NCBI GenBank assembly: GCA_030674875.1
Contig: JASXSU010000002.1
Coordinates: 310,001 to 374,000, forward strand
From: Candidatus Endonucleibacter sp. (ex Gigantidas childressi)
GTDB taxonomy: Bacteria; Pseudomonadota; Gammaproteobacteria; Pseudomonadales; Endozoicomonadaceae
Direction: 5' to 3'
Length of the DNA: 64,000 bases
In this document: one piece after another, positions 18,783-27,495 of the stretch
Layout: each line of letters starts with the position of its first letter
Numbering within the stretch: the first letter of the stretch is position 1
Notes under the pieces: model-generated
What the model saw: only the letters and a program-made list of their open reading frames with translations
What the model was told of the DNA's origin: nothing
Database searches by the model: none
Position numbers and translations under genes: made by a program

Positions 18783-18868
18783 TAGTAACAGTTTACCTGT
18801 ATCGATATGGTAACAGTTTCGCATTGCACGATGCATTGCTTGGACGTACTTTTTTATAAGCCAATATT

Positions 18869-20260
18869 ATGGGTATGCTTGCTCAATCATTATTAAAGAC
18901 ACTGGAACCTTGGTTAGGCAGCTCATTAGTTGTTGCTTATAGTGGCGGTGTTGATTCAACCACGTTGCTCCACGCTCTGGCGTCATTGCGAGATGCCAAA
19001 CAAATCACAACCTTAAAAGCCATTCATGTTAATCACAGCTTAAGTGACAACGCATCTGACTGGCAAAAACATTGCCAGAATATTTGCGACCTTTGGTCTG
19101 TGGAGTTAAAAATAGTCAGAGTTCACATTTCAAATATTAAGGGCGAAGGACTTGAGCAGGCGGCACGGTCAGCCCGATATAAAGCTTTTGATAATGAATT
19201 AAAAGCCGGAGAATGCCTACTTCAGGGCCATCATCTCAATGATCAGGCGGAGACAATATTACTTCGTTTATTTAGAGGCACTGGGGTTACTGGGCTATCC
19301 GGCATACCAACCTCCCGCGCTTTGGGCAAGGCTACGGTGCTAAGACCTTTCTTGCCAGTGTCTCGCAGGGAAATAGAATGTTACGCTCTCGAACATCGCT
19401 TGCAATACATCGAGGATGAATCCAATCAGAATCAGCGCTTTTCCCGTAATTATCTTCGTCACTCCTTATTACCTGCGATAGAAAGTCGATGGCCTGGCGC
19501 TTCTATCAGGATGTCAGCCCTTGCTGCGGAACTGGTTACAGTTAATACGCAACTAGATGAGCACATTGGTGAACTGGCGCAGTTGGTTATGGTAAGTCGC
19601 CCTCAGTGGCTACTGGAAAATCGACCTCTTTTGGAAATAGAACAACTTGAAAAATTACCGCTAGACAGCCAAAAACAGATCATTCGATTTTGGTTAAAGT
19701 TACAGGAATTACCCGTACCGGGAAGAGAGGTGCTAGGAAAAATAATCACAGAGGTGATCAATTCTCGGTGTGACGCCAAACCATTACTGTGCTGGCGCAA
19801 TTGTGAGCTAAGGAGATACAAGGGAATGCTATGTGCTTCTCGGCCACTTACTGAAATAAAACCAATTACTCATATATATTGGAATTGGGCGCAAGAGCCG
19901 TATTTTTTTCACGATGAATTAGGATGTTTATATATCAGAGAATCGAAAGGTACTGGAATGAAAGCCCTTGCTTTACCTAAAGGAGACCTTGAAATAAGAA
20001 CAAGGGAGAGCATTGATTCATCGTTGAAAATATCTGTTGCTGGCAGAGCTGGGCGCAAATCCTTAAAACGCTGGCTACAAGAATTTGATGTACCTCCATG
20101 GCTAAGAAGCCAGATTCCTTTTCTATTTTTCCAAAATAATATGGTGGCTGCACCAGGATTGTGGTTATGCAGTGAGTTTTTAGCCAAGGATAACTGTGGT
20201 CATCATATCCAATGGAATAGGACTCAGTTATCCGAGAAAATAATAAAGAATCCCAGTTGA
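18869..20260 (+). CDS. tilS: tRNA(Ile)-lysidine synthetase
   Basis: TilS modifies cytidine 34 of the CAU-anticodon tRNA-Ile to lysidine, switching it from Met to Ile decoding. The PP-loop SGGVDS (25-30) in the N-terminal ATPase domain is intact, followed by HHLNDQAETILLRLFRGTGVTGLSG and NQNQRFSRNYLRH typical of this family. The C-terminal domain (GRAGRKSLKRWLQEFDVPPWLRSQIPFLF) is complete. At 463 residues it resembles other gammaproteobacterial TilS. The start is either ATG 18869 or the in-frame ATG two codons later; no strong ribosome-binding site distinguishes them. An essential gene with no decay seen. Confidence 0.95.
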   Translation: MGMLAQSLLKTLEPWLGSSLVVAYSGGVDSTTLLHALASLRDAKQITTLKAIHVNHSLSDNASDWQKHCQNICDLWSVELKIVRVHISNIKGEGLEQAARSARYKAFDNELKAGECLLQGHHLNDQAETILLRLFRGTGVTGLSGIPTSRALGKATVLRPFLPVSRREIECYALEHRLQYIEDESNQNQRFSRNYLRHSLLPAIESRWPGASIRMSALAAELVTVNTQLDEHIGELAQLVMVSRPQWLLENRPLLEIEQLEKLPLDSQKQIIRFWLKLQELPVPGREVLGKIITEVINSRCDAKPLLCWRNCELRRYKGMLCASRPLTEIKPITHIYWNWAQEPYFFHDELGCLYIRESKGTGMKALALPKGDLEIRTRESIDSSLKISVAGRAGRKSLKRWLQEFDVPPWLRSQIPFLFFQNNMVAAPGLWLCSEFLAKDNCGHHIQWNRTQLSEKIIKNPS

Positions 20261-20275
20261 ATAAAAGCAGCTACA

Positions 20276-20343
20276 GGATAATGGGTGAACACAGGGCTGC
20301 GTTAGCAGCTTAAGCTGTGATGCACTTGGAATTTGAATCCGCG
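20276..20343 (+). mobile_element. IS30 type B right-end remnant
   Basis: Only the outer 68 bp remain: ATAATGGGTGAACACAGGG, an imperfect version of the central palindrome, and the terminal CACTTGGAATTTGAATCC. It lies between the convergent tilS and transglycosylase genes. Confidence 0.75.
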
Positions 20344-20357
20344 ACTTACGGTATTTA

Positions 20358-20975
20358 CTATTTTTTATGTTTGTACTCTTTCAACTGATGCTTGAACAAT
20401 CGCACCTGTAACGCTACCGTTTGAGCGTACCGCATAAGAGGCTTATTGTTTTTGTGAGTGCGCTCATTAAAACCCCTGTGACCTTCGTGGTAAGCAAGGT
20501 AATGATTATAAAAATCGTTCTTACCGATACCACATTTACTACGGCTTCTAGAACTATACCAGCCAATAAAATGAGCGCAATCGGCAAAGCAATCCCGTTT
20601 CGCTAACTTTCTCCCAGTTTTCTTACAGTAATGCTTCCAGGTTCCATCCAACGCTTGGGCATAACCGTACGCAGATGATAAATGTTTTTTCTTGCCTTTA
20701 CTACCTTGTTTTTGTGACCCCATAGGTCTTGCATTATGTTTGAATCCCGACTCCCTCTGCATTATCGCCATAATCATGGGGATAGATACATTCCATTCTT
20801 TTGCAGATTTGTCTACAGCACGATACCAATGAGGATTTTTTTTTAGTATATAGCAGATATTATCTTTTTTTAAAGCAGCTGTGGTGACTTCTTTTTTTGA
20901 CGATACGCCGCAAGCAGAAATAAAAACAGAAATAATAAAAACACATTGTAGCTTATAAAATTGATGAACAGCCAT
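20358..20975 (-). CDS. Lytic transglycosylase-like lipoprotein (SLT domain)
   Basis: The 205-residue protein has a lipoprotein signal ending FISACG (lipidated Cys22), so it is probably anchored in the envelope. The SLT goose-type fold is shown by IPMIMAIMQRESGF, where the glutamate of ESGF (Glu75) is the general acid, then SAYGYAQALDGTWKHY and a C-terminal YHEGHRGF. Such enzymes cleave murein between MurNAc and GlcNAc, forming 1,6-anhydro ends. The second ATG (20975) is preferred because AGAGG lies 8 bases upstream; from the first ATG (20981) it would be only 2 away. Neighbours are not functionally linked. Confidence 0.87.
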   Translation of the reverse strand: MAVHQFYKLQCVFIISVFISACGVSSKKEVTTAALKKDNICYILKKNPHWYRAVDKSAKEWNVSIPMIMAIMQRESGFKHNARPMGSQKQGSKGKKKHLSSAYGYAQALDGTWKHYCKKTGRKLAKRDCFADCAHFIGWYSSRSRSKCGIGKNDFYNHYLAYHEGHRGFNERTHKNNKPLMRYAQTVALQVRLFKHQLKEYKHKK

Positions 20976-21017
20976 CAGCATAACCTCTTAGAAACCACAT
21001 AAATATACGACTTATAA

Positions 21018-21146
21018 TATACCAACTCTTCCTGAAGACGGGAAGTTATTGACCACTCTCACTAAAACCAAAACCACACGCTAATCGCAAGTTCATTGGG
21101 CCTCACTCAATCACCACCTATTTATACCTTCATTAGTAACTGCTAT
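21018..21146. repeat. Dispersed palindromic element, diverged
   Basis: Left TATACCAACTCTTCCTGAAG, inner TCATTGGGCCTCACTC and CACCACCTATTTATACC, right CTTCATTAGTAACTGCTATA. Upstream of the transglycosylase gene. Confidence 0.65.
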
Positions 21147-21333
21147 AGATTGTAAGTCGAATGATTTTCAATAAATGAACACAAGCAGTCTTTTATGAAC
21201 TGCGTCACTCTTAGCGTCATTTATTTGCACTAATTTTTTAATAATACTAAAAAGAGCTTGTATGAAAGGATAAACAGAACACAGCATACAGTTTACTTCT
21301 CGCGAATGCAAACCAGAAGTGCACCACAGCCTA

Positions 21334-21461
21334 TTATATCCGTTAACCGTTACCGTTGGAGATGCTGGTAGGAGACAAATGAGTGAGGCTACATGAGCCA
21401 TGAATAAGTAGTGGGTGAGTAAGAGCAGTAGACAACCCCTTGCCTTCAAGGGGAGTGGGTA
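21334..21461. repeat. Dispersed palindromic element downstream of aspS
   Basis: Left TATATCCGTTAACCGTTACCG, inner GACAAATGAGTGAGGCTACATGAGCC, right CCTTCAAGGGGAGTGGGTAT. It ends about 25 bp from the aspS stop codon and could serve as its transcript end. Confidence 0.75.
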
Positions 21462-21486
21462 TCAATAGTAAAAAATAGCGCATTTA

Positions 21487-23265
21487 TCAATGATTGGTGG
21501 CTGATGCTGGATCACTAATACGCAGATTCAGATCACGGAGCTGACTATTATCAACAGGGCTTGGAGCCTGAGTCAGTAAACAGCTAGCAGACTGTGTTTT
21601 TGGAAAGGCAATGACTTCACGAATATTATCAGTGCCGCACATCAACATTACCAAACGATCAAGACCAAAGGCTAAACCTCCATGGGGAGGGGTGCCAAAC
21701 TTTAGAGCATCTAGCAAGAAGCCAAATTTCTCCTGCTGCTCTTCTTCTGACATATTCAGCACACGAAATACAGCTTGCTGCATTTCTGCTTGGTGGATAC
21801 GAATAGAACCACCACCAATCTCGTAACCATTGAGTACTATATCATAAGCTCTAGACAATACGTTCAAGGGATCTGCTTCCAGCTCTTCCACCTTAGCGGT
21901 AGGTGCCGTAAAGGGATGGTGTAGTGCCATCGGATTACCTGCATCGTCTTCCTCAAACATAGGGAAATCAACTATCCACAAGGGTGCCCAATCACAGCTA
22001 TATAGATTCATGTCTGCACCGATTTTACAGCGCAGTGCTCCCAAAGCCTCACTAACCACCTTGGCTTTGTCTGCACCAAAGAATACGATATCCCCATTTT
22101 TAGCACCAGTACGCTCCATAATTTGCATGGTTACGTCATCACCCAAGAATTTTATAATAGGCGACTGCAGACCATTAGCACCATTTTCAATGGCGTTAAC
22201 TTTGATCCAAGCTAAACCTTTGGCTCCATAAATAGCGACATATTTGGTGTAGTCATCTATCTGTTTGCGACTCAACACTTCACCGCCAGAAACTTTTAAC
22301 GCTGCAACACGTCCTTTCGGGTCTTTAGCTGGACTTTTAAAAACATTGAATTCTATATTAGATACTAGGTCGGCAATATCCACTAATTCCATGGGAATGC
22401 GAAGATCAGGCTTATCCGAACCATAGCGCCTCATAGCATCTTTGTAAGTCATCGTTGGAAACTTTCCTAGATCAACACCTTTGAAATCTTTCAATAACTT
22501 TCTTACCAATCCTTCAGCTAGGTTCATAATTGGCCCTTCATCCATAAAAGACGTTTCAATATCAATCTGGGTAAATTCTGGTTGACGATCAGCACGCAGA
22601 TCCTCATCACGAAAGCACTTGATGATCTGATAATAACGATCAAAACCGGATATCATTAGCAACTGTTTAAATAGCTGAGGAGACTGAGGCAAAGCAAAAA
22701 AAGAACCAGGATGTGTTCGACTAGGTACTAAATAATCTCTGGCCCCCTCAGGGGTAGCTCTAGTTAAAATAGGTGTTTCAATATCAAGAAAACCATTGTC
22801 ATCCATGTAGATCCGAACATCTCGGGTAATCTTGCTGCGTAAGATGAGCTTTTCCTGCATTTCTGGGCGACGTAAATCAATATAACGGTGTCGCAGACGG
22901 GCATTTTCTCCGACATCAGTATATTCATCAATTTGGAAAGGAGGCGTTTTAGCACTATTCAGAATCTCAAGCTGTTTGCCTAAGACTTCGATTTCACCAG
23001 TTCCCATATGATGATTGACTGTGCCTTCCGGTCGAGGACGTACTCTACCTGTTATTTTCAATACATATTCACTGCGAACCTTATTTGCCAGATCAAACGT
23101 TTCTTTCGTGTCAGGATCAACAACCACCTGAGTAATACCTTCCCGATCGCGTAGATCTAGAAAAATAACTCCACCGTGATCACGCCGGCGATGAACCCAT
23201 CCGCAAAGGGTCACTTCTTGCCCATCATGGGAAAGAGTTAGTTCGCCGCAATAATGGCTGCGCAT
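21487..23265 (-). CDS. aspS: Aspartyl-tRNA synthetase
   Basis: The 592-residue enzyme charges tRNA-Asp with aspartate. The N-terminal OB fold ([23 protein letters not shown]) binds the anticodon. Class II motifs are visible: motif 2 in [24 protein letters not shown] and motif 3 in [13 protein letters not shown]; the bacterial GAD insertion domain lies between. The open frame extends to 23346, but I choose ATG 23265 (MRSHYCGEL), which matches the family start and has GAGGT 6 bases upstream. Length equals E. coli AspS (590). Complete and apparently functional. Confidence 0.97.
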   Translation of the reverse strand: MRSHYCGELTLSHDGQEVTLCGWVHRRRDHGGVIFLDLRDREGITQVVVDPDTKETFDLANKVRSEYVLKITGRVRPRPEGTVNHHMGTGEIEVLGKQLEILNSAKTPPFQIDEYTDVGENARLRHRYIDLRRPEMQEKLILRSKITRDVRIYMDDNGFLDIETPILTRATPEGARDYLVPSRTHPGSFFALPQSPQLFKQLLMISGFDRYYQIIKCFRDEDLRADRQPEFTQIDIETSFMDEGPIMNLAEGLVRKLLKDFKGVDLGKFPTMTYKDAMRRYGSDKPDLRIPMELVDIADLVSNIEFNVFKSPAKDPKGRVAALKVSGGEVLSRKQIDDYTKYVAIYGAKGLAWIKVNAIENGANGLQSPIIKFLGDDVTMQIMERTGAKNGDIVFFGADKAKVVSEALGALRCKIGADMNLYSCDWAPLWIVDFPMFEEDDAGNPMALHHPFTAPTAKVEELEADPLNVLSRAYDIVLNGYEIGGGSIRIHQAEMQQAVFRVLNMSEEEQQEKFGFLLDALKFGTPPHGGLAFGLDRLVMLMCGTDNIREVIAFPKTQSASCLLTQAPSPVDNSQLRDLNLRISDPASATNH

Positions 23266-23886
23266 AGTACACCTCAAAACAAGGGGGGATTGATTTAGTT
23301 TTGATCGCCTTAACCAACTGATCAAAAAATCTTTTGTTATCATCATACTCGAAGACTTGGCTTGCTACCTTTTTGCATATCCATACCCCTTTGAAGGTGA
23401 GGGGTTGTTGACTACTCTCTCAGCCAATGGTAACAGGCATATCTTGCTTGAGACGAAAAATAAATGTATCTGCCCTAAGTGCAGCAGCTACGTACAGCAG
23501 GCAATTCTAAAAAATTGATCATTATACCGTAAAACTCAGGCTTCCGTGGAGAAAAATTACTTATACTAGACTCTATTAGATGCGGGGTAGGCAGCAAACT
23601 AGGAAAGCACTATGAGTCTACGAGCCCCAGGTGATTAAGGTGCGTGAGAACCGCCAGCAATCTCATACCTTAAAGAGAATCGGTATATTGGTGAGCATTG
23701 CGGCAACAGGCAAGCTAAAACTGTATTTTGAGACAGAGGTGGGTTTTGCTCAACCCAGCTTGTACCTCTGATCAGTAATTGCTACCCAAATGCCGGAGCT
23801 ATTGCTATCATCAGCCAGAGTTTATAACCTCCAGCATATTTTTACAGTTTCGAAAACTACTATTAATAACATGCGTGTAACTTCTT
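23266..23886. repeat. aspS-nadK intergenic region with two palindromic elements
   Basis: A short version lies at about 23380-23441 (CATACCCCTTTGAAGGTGAGGGG.. to AATGGTAACAGGCATATC) and a long one at about 23563-23687 (TTATACTAGACTC.., inner CACTATGAGTCTACGAGCCCCAGGTGATTAAGG, right CCTTAAAGAGAATCGGTATA). The two divergent promoters must lie here, but I cannot place them with confidence. Confidence 0.6.
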
Positions 23887-24771
23887 ATGGCACATTTTAA
23901 GCGAATAGGTGTAACCGGTCGTCAGGAGCGATCTGATGTGACTGATACCATACAACGGTTGATACGTTTTCTGGTGGGGTGTGATGTTACAATCCTGTTG
24001 GATGAAAAAATTGCCGAGTTGATAACTGGTTATTCGCTGCAAACTTGCCTGAGATCAGAGATGGGTGAACAGTGCGACCTAGTTGTTGTTGTCGGCGGTG
24101 ACGGTAGCCTGCTAAGTGCCGCCAGAGACCTTGTGAATCACGGCACTTCTGTGATTGGCGTTAACCATGGGCGACTTGGTTTTTTAACTGACATTTCTCC
24201 CAGAGAGCTGGAAACCCAGCTAAGGGATGTTTTGGAAGGCAAATATTTAGAAGATTATCGATTTTTCCTAGATGCCAGAGTAACAAGAGATGGTCAATTA
24301 ATAGGCGCAGGCAGCTCTTTGAATGATGTAGTTTTACATCCGGGAAAATCAACACGAATTATTGAGTTTGAATTGTATATTGATGACCAGTTTGTTTATA
24401 AACAGCGGTCTGATGGTTTGATTATTGCCACTCCTACAGGTTCAACTGCCTATGCTTTATCTGGAGGTGGACCCATCATGCATCCTAGCTTAGATGCGAT
24501 GGTGCTGGTACCAATGTTTCCTCATATGCTAACAAATCGACCGCTTGTTATAAACTGTGAAAGCAAGTTAAGGCTAGTTATCAGCAATGATAATAGTATT
24601 TTCCCCCAAATAAGCTGTGACGGGCAGGTTCATATTGCTGGCGCTCCTGGGGATGAAATCTTTATTTGCAAAAAAAAACAGAGACTCAAATCAGTACACC
24701 CTCTAAATCACAATTTTTATGAAGCCTGCCGCTCAAAACTGCGCTGGAACTCTCAGGAATATGGACGATGA
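23887..24771 (+). CDS. nadK: NAD kinase
   Basis: NadK phosphorylates NAD to NADP using ATP. The 294-residue protein has the signature GGDGS (70-74) in VVVVGGDGSLLSAAR, the second motif LGFLTDI, and SDGLIIATPTGSTAYALSGGGPI with the NAD-binding loops. Length equals other gammaproteobacterial NadK (about 292-297). It starts at ATG 23887 and overlaps the following rhomboid gene by 4 bases (ATGA), implying translational coupling. In Pseudomonas the same nadK - hypothetical - rhomboid neighbourhood exists, as far as I recall. Confidence 0.96.
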   Translation: MAHFKRIGVTGRQERSDVTDTIQRLIRFLVGCDVTILLDEKIAELITGYSLQTCLRSEMGEQCDLVVVVGGDGSLLSAARDLVNHGTSVIGVNHGRLGFLTDISPRELETQLRDVLEGKYLEDYRFFLDARVTRDGQLIGAGSSLNDVVLHPGKSTRIIEFELYIDDQFVYKQRSDGLIIATPTGSTAYALSGGGPIMHPSLDAMVLVPMFPHMLTNRPLVINCESKLRLVISNDNSIFPQISCDGQVHIAGAPGDEIFICKKKQRLKSVHPLNHNFYEACRSKLRWNSQEYGR

Positions 24772-25691
24772 GTACTCAACACCACAATTCTTTACGCCGT
24801 GCAATGGTGGCTCCCATAACTATTGATCTCAGTCCACTATCATTTTACCTCTATCGTCACGGTATTCCTCATAAGATTACAGAAGAGTCCGGATCACAAG
24901 TAATTTGGACGACTGATGATGCACTGATACCACTAATTATTAGTTACTATGAAGACTGGCAGAAAGAGCTGTTAATATTAGATACTCCTCCAAAGCGACA
25001 AAAAACTAAAATATCCACAGCCATAACCAAAATTCCATGGCGACAATACCGTGTGACGTTTTTGTTTTTAATTATTTCCGTGACAGTTACATTAGTATCT
25101 GGGTTTGGTGAAGCATGGCGGATAGTGTCAGACCTGACGTTTGTACCTATTCACAGAGCTATAGATGCATCAGGGGGGGCAACTCTATACTTTGGCACGC
25201 TATCTATGGTAAATGAGTATGGTCAGTACTGGCGGTTAATTACGCCTATTTTTCTTCATTTTAACATCCTACATTTAGCATTCAATATGCTCTGGCTATT
25301 TGATTTCGGCAAACGAATTGAAGTCCGTAAAGGAGGACTGCATTTATGTCTGATTATTTTATCTACCGGCGTGGGATCAAATCTAGTGCAATTTTTTTGG
25401 GGTGATATAGGTATTTTTGGAGGATTTTCCGGTGTAATTTTTGGCTTGTTGGGATACTGCATGGTTTGTGAAAAAGTAGATAAATCATGTCAATTTGGTA
25501 TATTACCTGCTCTCTATTATTCTATGTTGATCTACCTAGTAATTGGCTATACCGGAATCATGGACGAGCTTATTGGTGGTAGTCTTGCTAATGCCGCCCA
25601 TACTGGAGGGCTTTTATCTGGAGCCGTAGTTGGTCTTTTGGATGGCTTGTTGTTGCGCAAAAAATCAGTTTCGCTAGTAGAAAAGGAGTAA
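24768..25691 (+). CDS. glpG: Rhomboid-family intramembrane serine protease (GlpG-like)
   Basis: The 307-residue protein has an N-terminal soluble domain (about 1-90) as in GlpG, then six membrane helices. The catalytic serine is Ser221 in GGFSGVIFGLLGY and the partner histidine is His278 in NAAHTGG. The oxyanion region HFNILHLAFNMLWLF supplies His169 and Asn173, aligning with GlpG His150 and Asn154. Rhomboids cut single-span membrane proteins within the bilayer; natural bacterial substrates are mostly unknown. It overlaps nadK by ATGA and is co-transcribed with it. Confidence 0.92.
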   Translation: MSTQHHNSLRRAMVAPITIDLSPLSFYLYRHGIPHKITEESGSQVIWTTDDALIPLIISYYEDWQKELLILDTPPKRQKTKISTAITKIPWRQYRVTFLFLIISVTVTLVSGFGEAWRIVSDLTFVPIHRAIDASGGATLYFGTLSMVNEYGQYWRLITPIFLHFNILHLAFNMLWLFDFGKRIEVRKGGLHLCLIILSTGVGSNLVQFFWGDIGIFGGFSGVIFGLLGYCMVCEKVDKSCQFGILPALYYSMLIYLVIGYTGIMDELIGGSLANAAHTGGLLSGAVVGLLDGLLLRKKSVSLVEKE

Positions 25692-25777
25692 TAACTTCCC
25701 ATACCTCAACACCTTCGCTATTCAGCAGCAACACCCTACTTACCATAACAAACAGAGCTTTAATCTTACCCAGAAAT

Positions 25778-25800
25778 TTGACGATACCTAGTATCGTCAA
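25778..25800. promoter_or_regulatory. Perfect 10-bp inverted repeat (operator or hairpin)
   Basis: TTGACGATAC and its exact reverse complement are separated by CTA. No T-run follows on either strand, so it is not a typical intrinsic terminator. It lies between glpG and the yeaC-like gene and may be an operator or an mRNA hairpin. Confidence 0.5.
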
Positions 25801-25970
25801 GCAATGGCAAACAGAGTAGAAGCATGTTAAGTTCATTCACACATAGTTTTTTCGCTAGCCATCCTAGGCTTTATCGTAATTGCCTAGACTGGCAACTAAA
25901 TGCTTTATTTTTTGGAAGCGTTCCGCTTGTACCGAAGGTACTGGTTTATTAGACTTTACTAAAAGACAAT

Positions 25971-26228
25971 ATGAGATTTGAGGACTTTTTAAGCAGGATA
26001 ACCCCGGAACTTTATAAAACGTTGCGGCGATCGCTGGAGTTGGGGAAGTGGCCTGACGGCAGTATACTAAAGGCAGAGCAAAAAAGTGCCACCCTGCAAG
26101 CGTTAATAATTTATGAGCGCAAACAGATACCTGAACGAGAACGTATAGGGTATATGCCACAACATTGTAAAAGCAAGCAACCTAAGCGTGATGACAATAT
26201 TGCTAGCATTATCCGGTTTAAGTTGTAG
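25971..26228 (+). CDS. YeaC-like protein (DUF1315)
   Basis: The 85-residue product begins MRFEDFLSRITPELYKTLRRSLELGKWPDG and continues with TLQALIIYERKQIPERERIGYM, which is the DUF1315/YeaC family. These small soluble proteins have no known activity. The typical family position, just before a DUF2797 protein and pepN in pseudomonads and relatives, is kept here. No strong ribosome-binding site is visible. It is shorter than some members but appears complete. Confidence 0.85.
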   Translation: MRFEDFLSRITPELYKTLRRSLELGKWPDGSILKAEQKSATLQALIIYERKQIPERERIGYMPQHCKSKQPKRDDNIASIIRFKL

Positions 26229-26314
26229 TATGCTCTCTTCTATATTTTAACGTCATTTTGGTTTACGAATATACCATGAAATAATTTCATGACTGGGAGC
26301 AAGGGCTTAAAGTT

Positions 26315-26462
26315 TATACCCCTCGTATCTTCGTGTGATGGTACATACCCATACGTTTAAGGCGAGAGGTTATTAACCTGCCTCACTAACCTCAGTAACC
26401 TACTACTTGTAAGCTCATGAGAGTTTCGCTCTTTTCTCACACCTTAAATGGAAACAAGATAA
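26315..26462. repeat. Dispersed palindromic element, long or double copy
   Basis: TTATACCCCTCGTATCTTCGTGTGATGG is followed after a few bases by a second start ATACCCATACGTTTAAGGCG, then the usual inner blocks (CTACTACTTGTAAGCTCATGAG) and a right end CACCTTAAATGG. It looks like one element inserted in or next to the left end of another, just before the DUF2797 gene. Confidence 0.6.
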
Positions 26463-26476
26463 CATAAGGAGTTTAT

Positions 26477-27328
26477 GTGTCAGCATTGGAACTGGCTATG
26501 AATGGAGGGGTTCGGGGTAGCCTAAGCAAGATGCCTGTCATTCTTGCAGAGCCGATTAATTATACCCTTGCAGTTGGTGATGAAGCATTACCGTTAAATG
26601 GGTTGCTTGGACACCAGTTATCCATTGAATATTTGGGTGAAATTAACTGTAGCCACTGCGGCCGTCGGACTAAGAAAAGCTTTAGCCAAGGTTTTTGTTA
26701 TCCCTGTTTTCGCAAGCTACCCCAATGCGACAACTGTATTGTTAGCCCAGAGAAGTGTCACTATAGCCAAGGCACCTGCCGAGACCCTGCTTGGGGTGAA
26801 GAATTCTGCATGACTGATCATATCGTTTACCTTGCTAACTCTTCTGGTATAAAAATTGGCATTACCCGTGCCAGTCAGGTGCCTACCCGCTGGATAGACC
26901 AAGGAGCCACCCAAGCATTACCTTTTATTCGAGTGGCTACCCGCTACCAATCTGGAATTATTGAAACCTTATTCAAAGAATCTGTTAGTGACCGTACTAA
27001 CTGGCGTACCATGCTAAAGGGGCCAGCAAGCTTAATTAATCTTAAGCAAGCTGCAACAGAGCTGCTTGATATTAATCAAAGTAGGATTAATAGTATTCAG
27101 ACAGAATTTGGAATCAATGCTATTCAGCCCTTAACTAACGCTGATGAGGTGTTACTTCACTATCCTGTAGAAGAATATCCTGTCAAAGTAACGTCTCTGA
27201 CTTTTGATAAAACACCAATAATTGGAGGAGTGTTAATGGGAATCAAGGGGCAGTATCTCATTTTTGATACTGGTGTTTTGAATATACGCAAGCACTCCTC
27301 TTACCAGGTCAGAGTTTCTGTTGTTTGA
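26477..27328 (+). CDS. DUF2797 protein with zinc-binding cysteines
   Basis: The 283-residue protein belongs to the DUF2797 family. It has nine cysteines in the N-terminal 111 residues (C58, C61, C74, C77, C84, C87, C94, C101, C111), forming probable zinc sites, followed by VYLANSSGIKIGITRASQVPTRWIDQGA, which resembles a GIY-YIG-like fold segment (Y-L-A..K-I-G-I-T). Function is unknown. The start is GTG 26477 with AAGGAG 6 bases upstream; the nearby ATG is in another frame. Gene order yeaC-like - DUF2797 - pepN matches Pseudomonas. Confidence 0.87.
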   Translation: MSALELAMNGGVRGSLSKMPVILAEPINYTLAVGDEALPLNGLLGHQLSIEYLGEINCSHCGRRTKKSFSQGFCYPCFRKLPQCDNCIVSPEKCHYSQGTCRDPAWGEEFCMTDHIVYLANSSGIKIGITRASQVPTRWIDQGATQALPFIRVATRYQSGIIETLFKESVSDRTNWRTMLKGPASLINLKQAATELLDINQSRINSIQTEFGINAIQPLTNADEVLLHYPVEEYPVKVTSLTFDKTPIIGGVLMGIKGQYLIFDTGVLNIRKHSSYQVRVSVV

Positions 27329-27334
27329 GGGTAT

Positions 27335-27456
27335 TCCTTGCACAGAGACCAGTCACCATAAGGGTGTGAATAGGCAACGAACCTAGCAATAGTAGATGCT
27401 TGTGGTGAGCAAGAGCAGCCCGCAACCCCACGCCTTAAGGGGGAATCGACAGGTAC
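27335..27456. repeat. Dispersed palindromic element, diverged
   Basis: Inner blocks (ACCTAGCAATAGTAGATGCTTGTGGTGAGCAAGAGCAGCC) and right block CACGCCTTAAGGGGGAATCGACAGGTA between DUF2797 and pepN. Confidence 0.6.
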
Positions 27457-27495
27457 GCTCCGTCATGAGAATAAAGTAATAATAAGGTTGAAAGT

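Noticed and set aside
21168-21449. 93-codon minus-strand frame downstream of aspS
   Set aside because: It is made largely of a palindromic element and intergenic sequence; translated element sequence recurs in many places.
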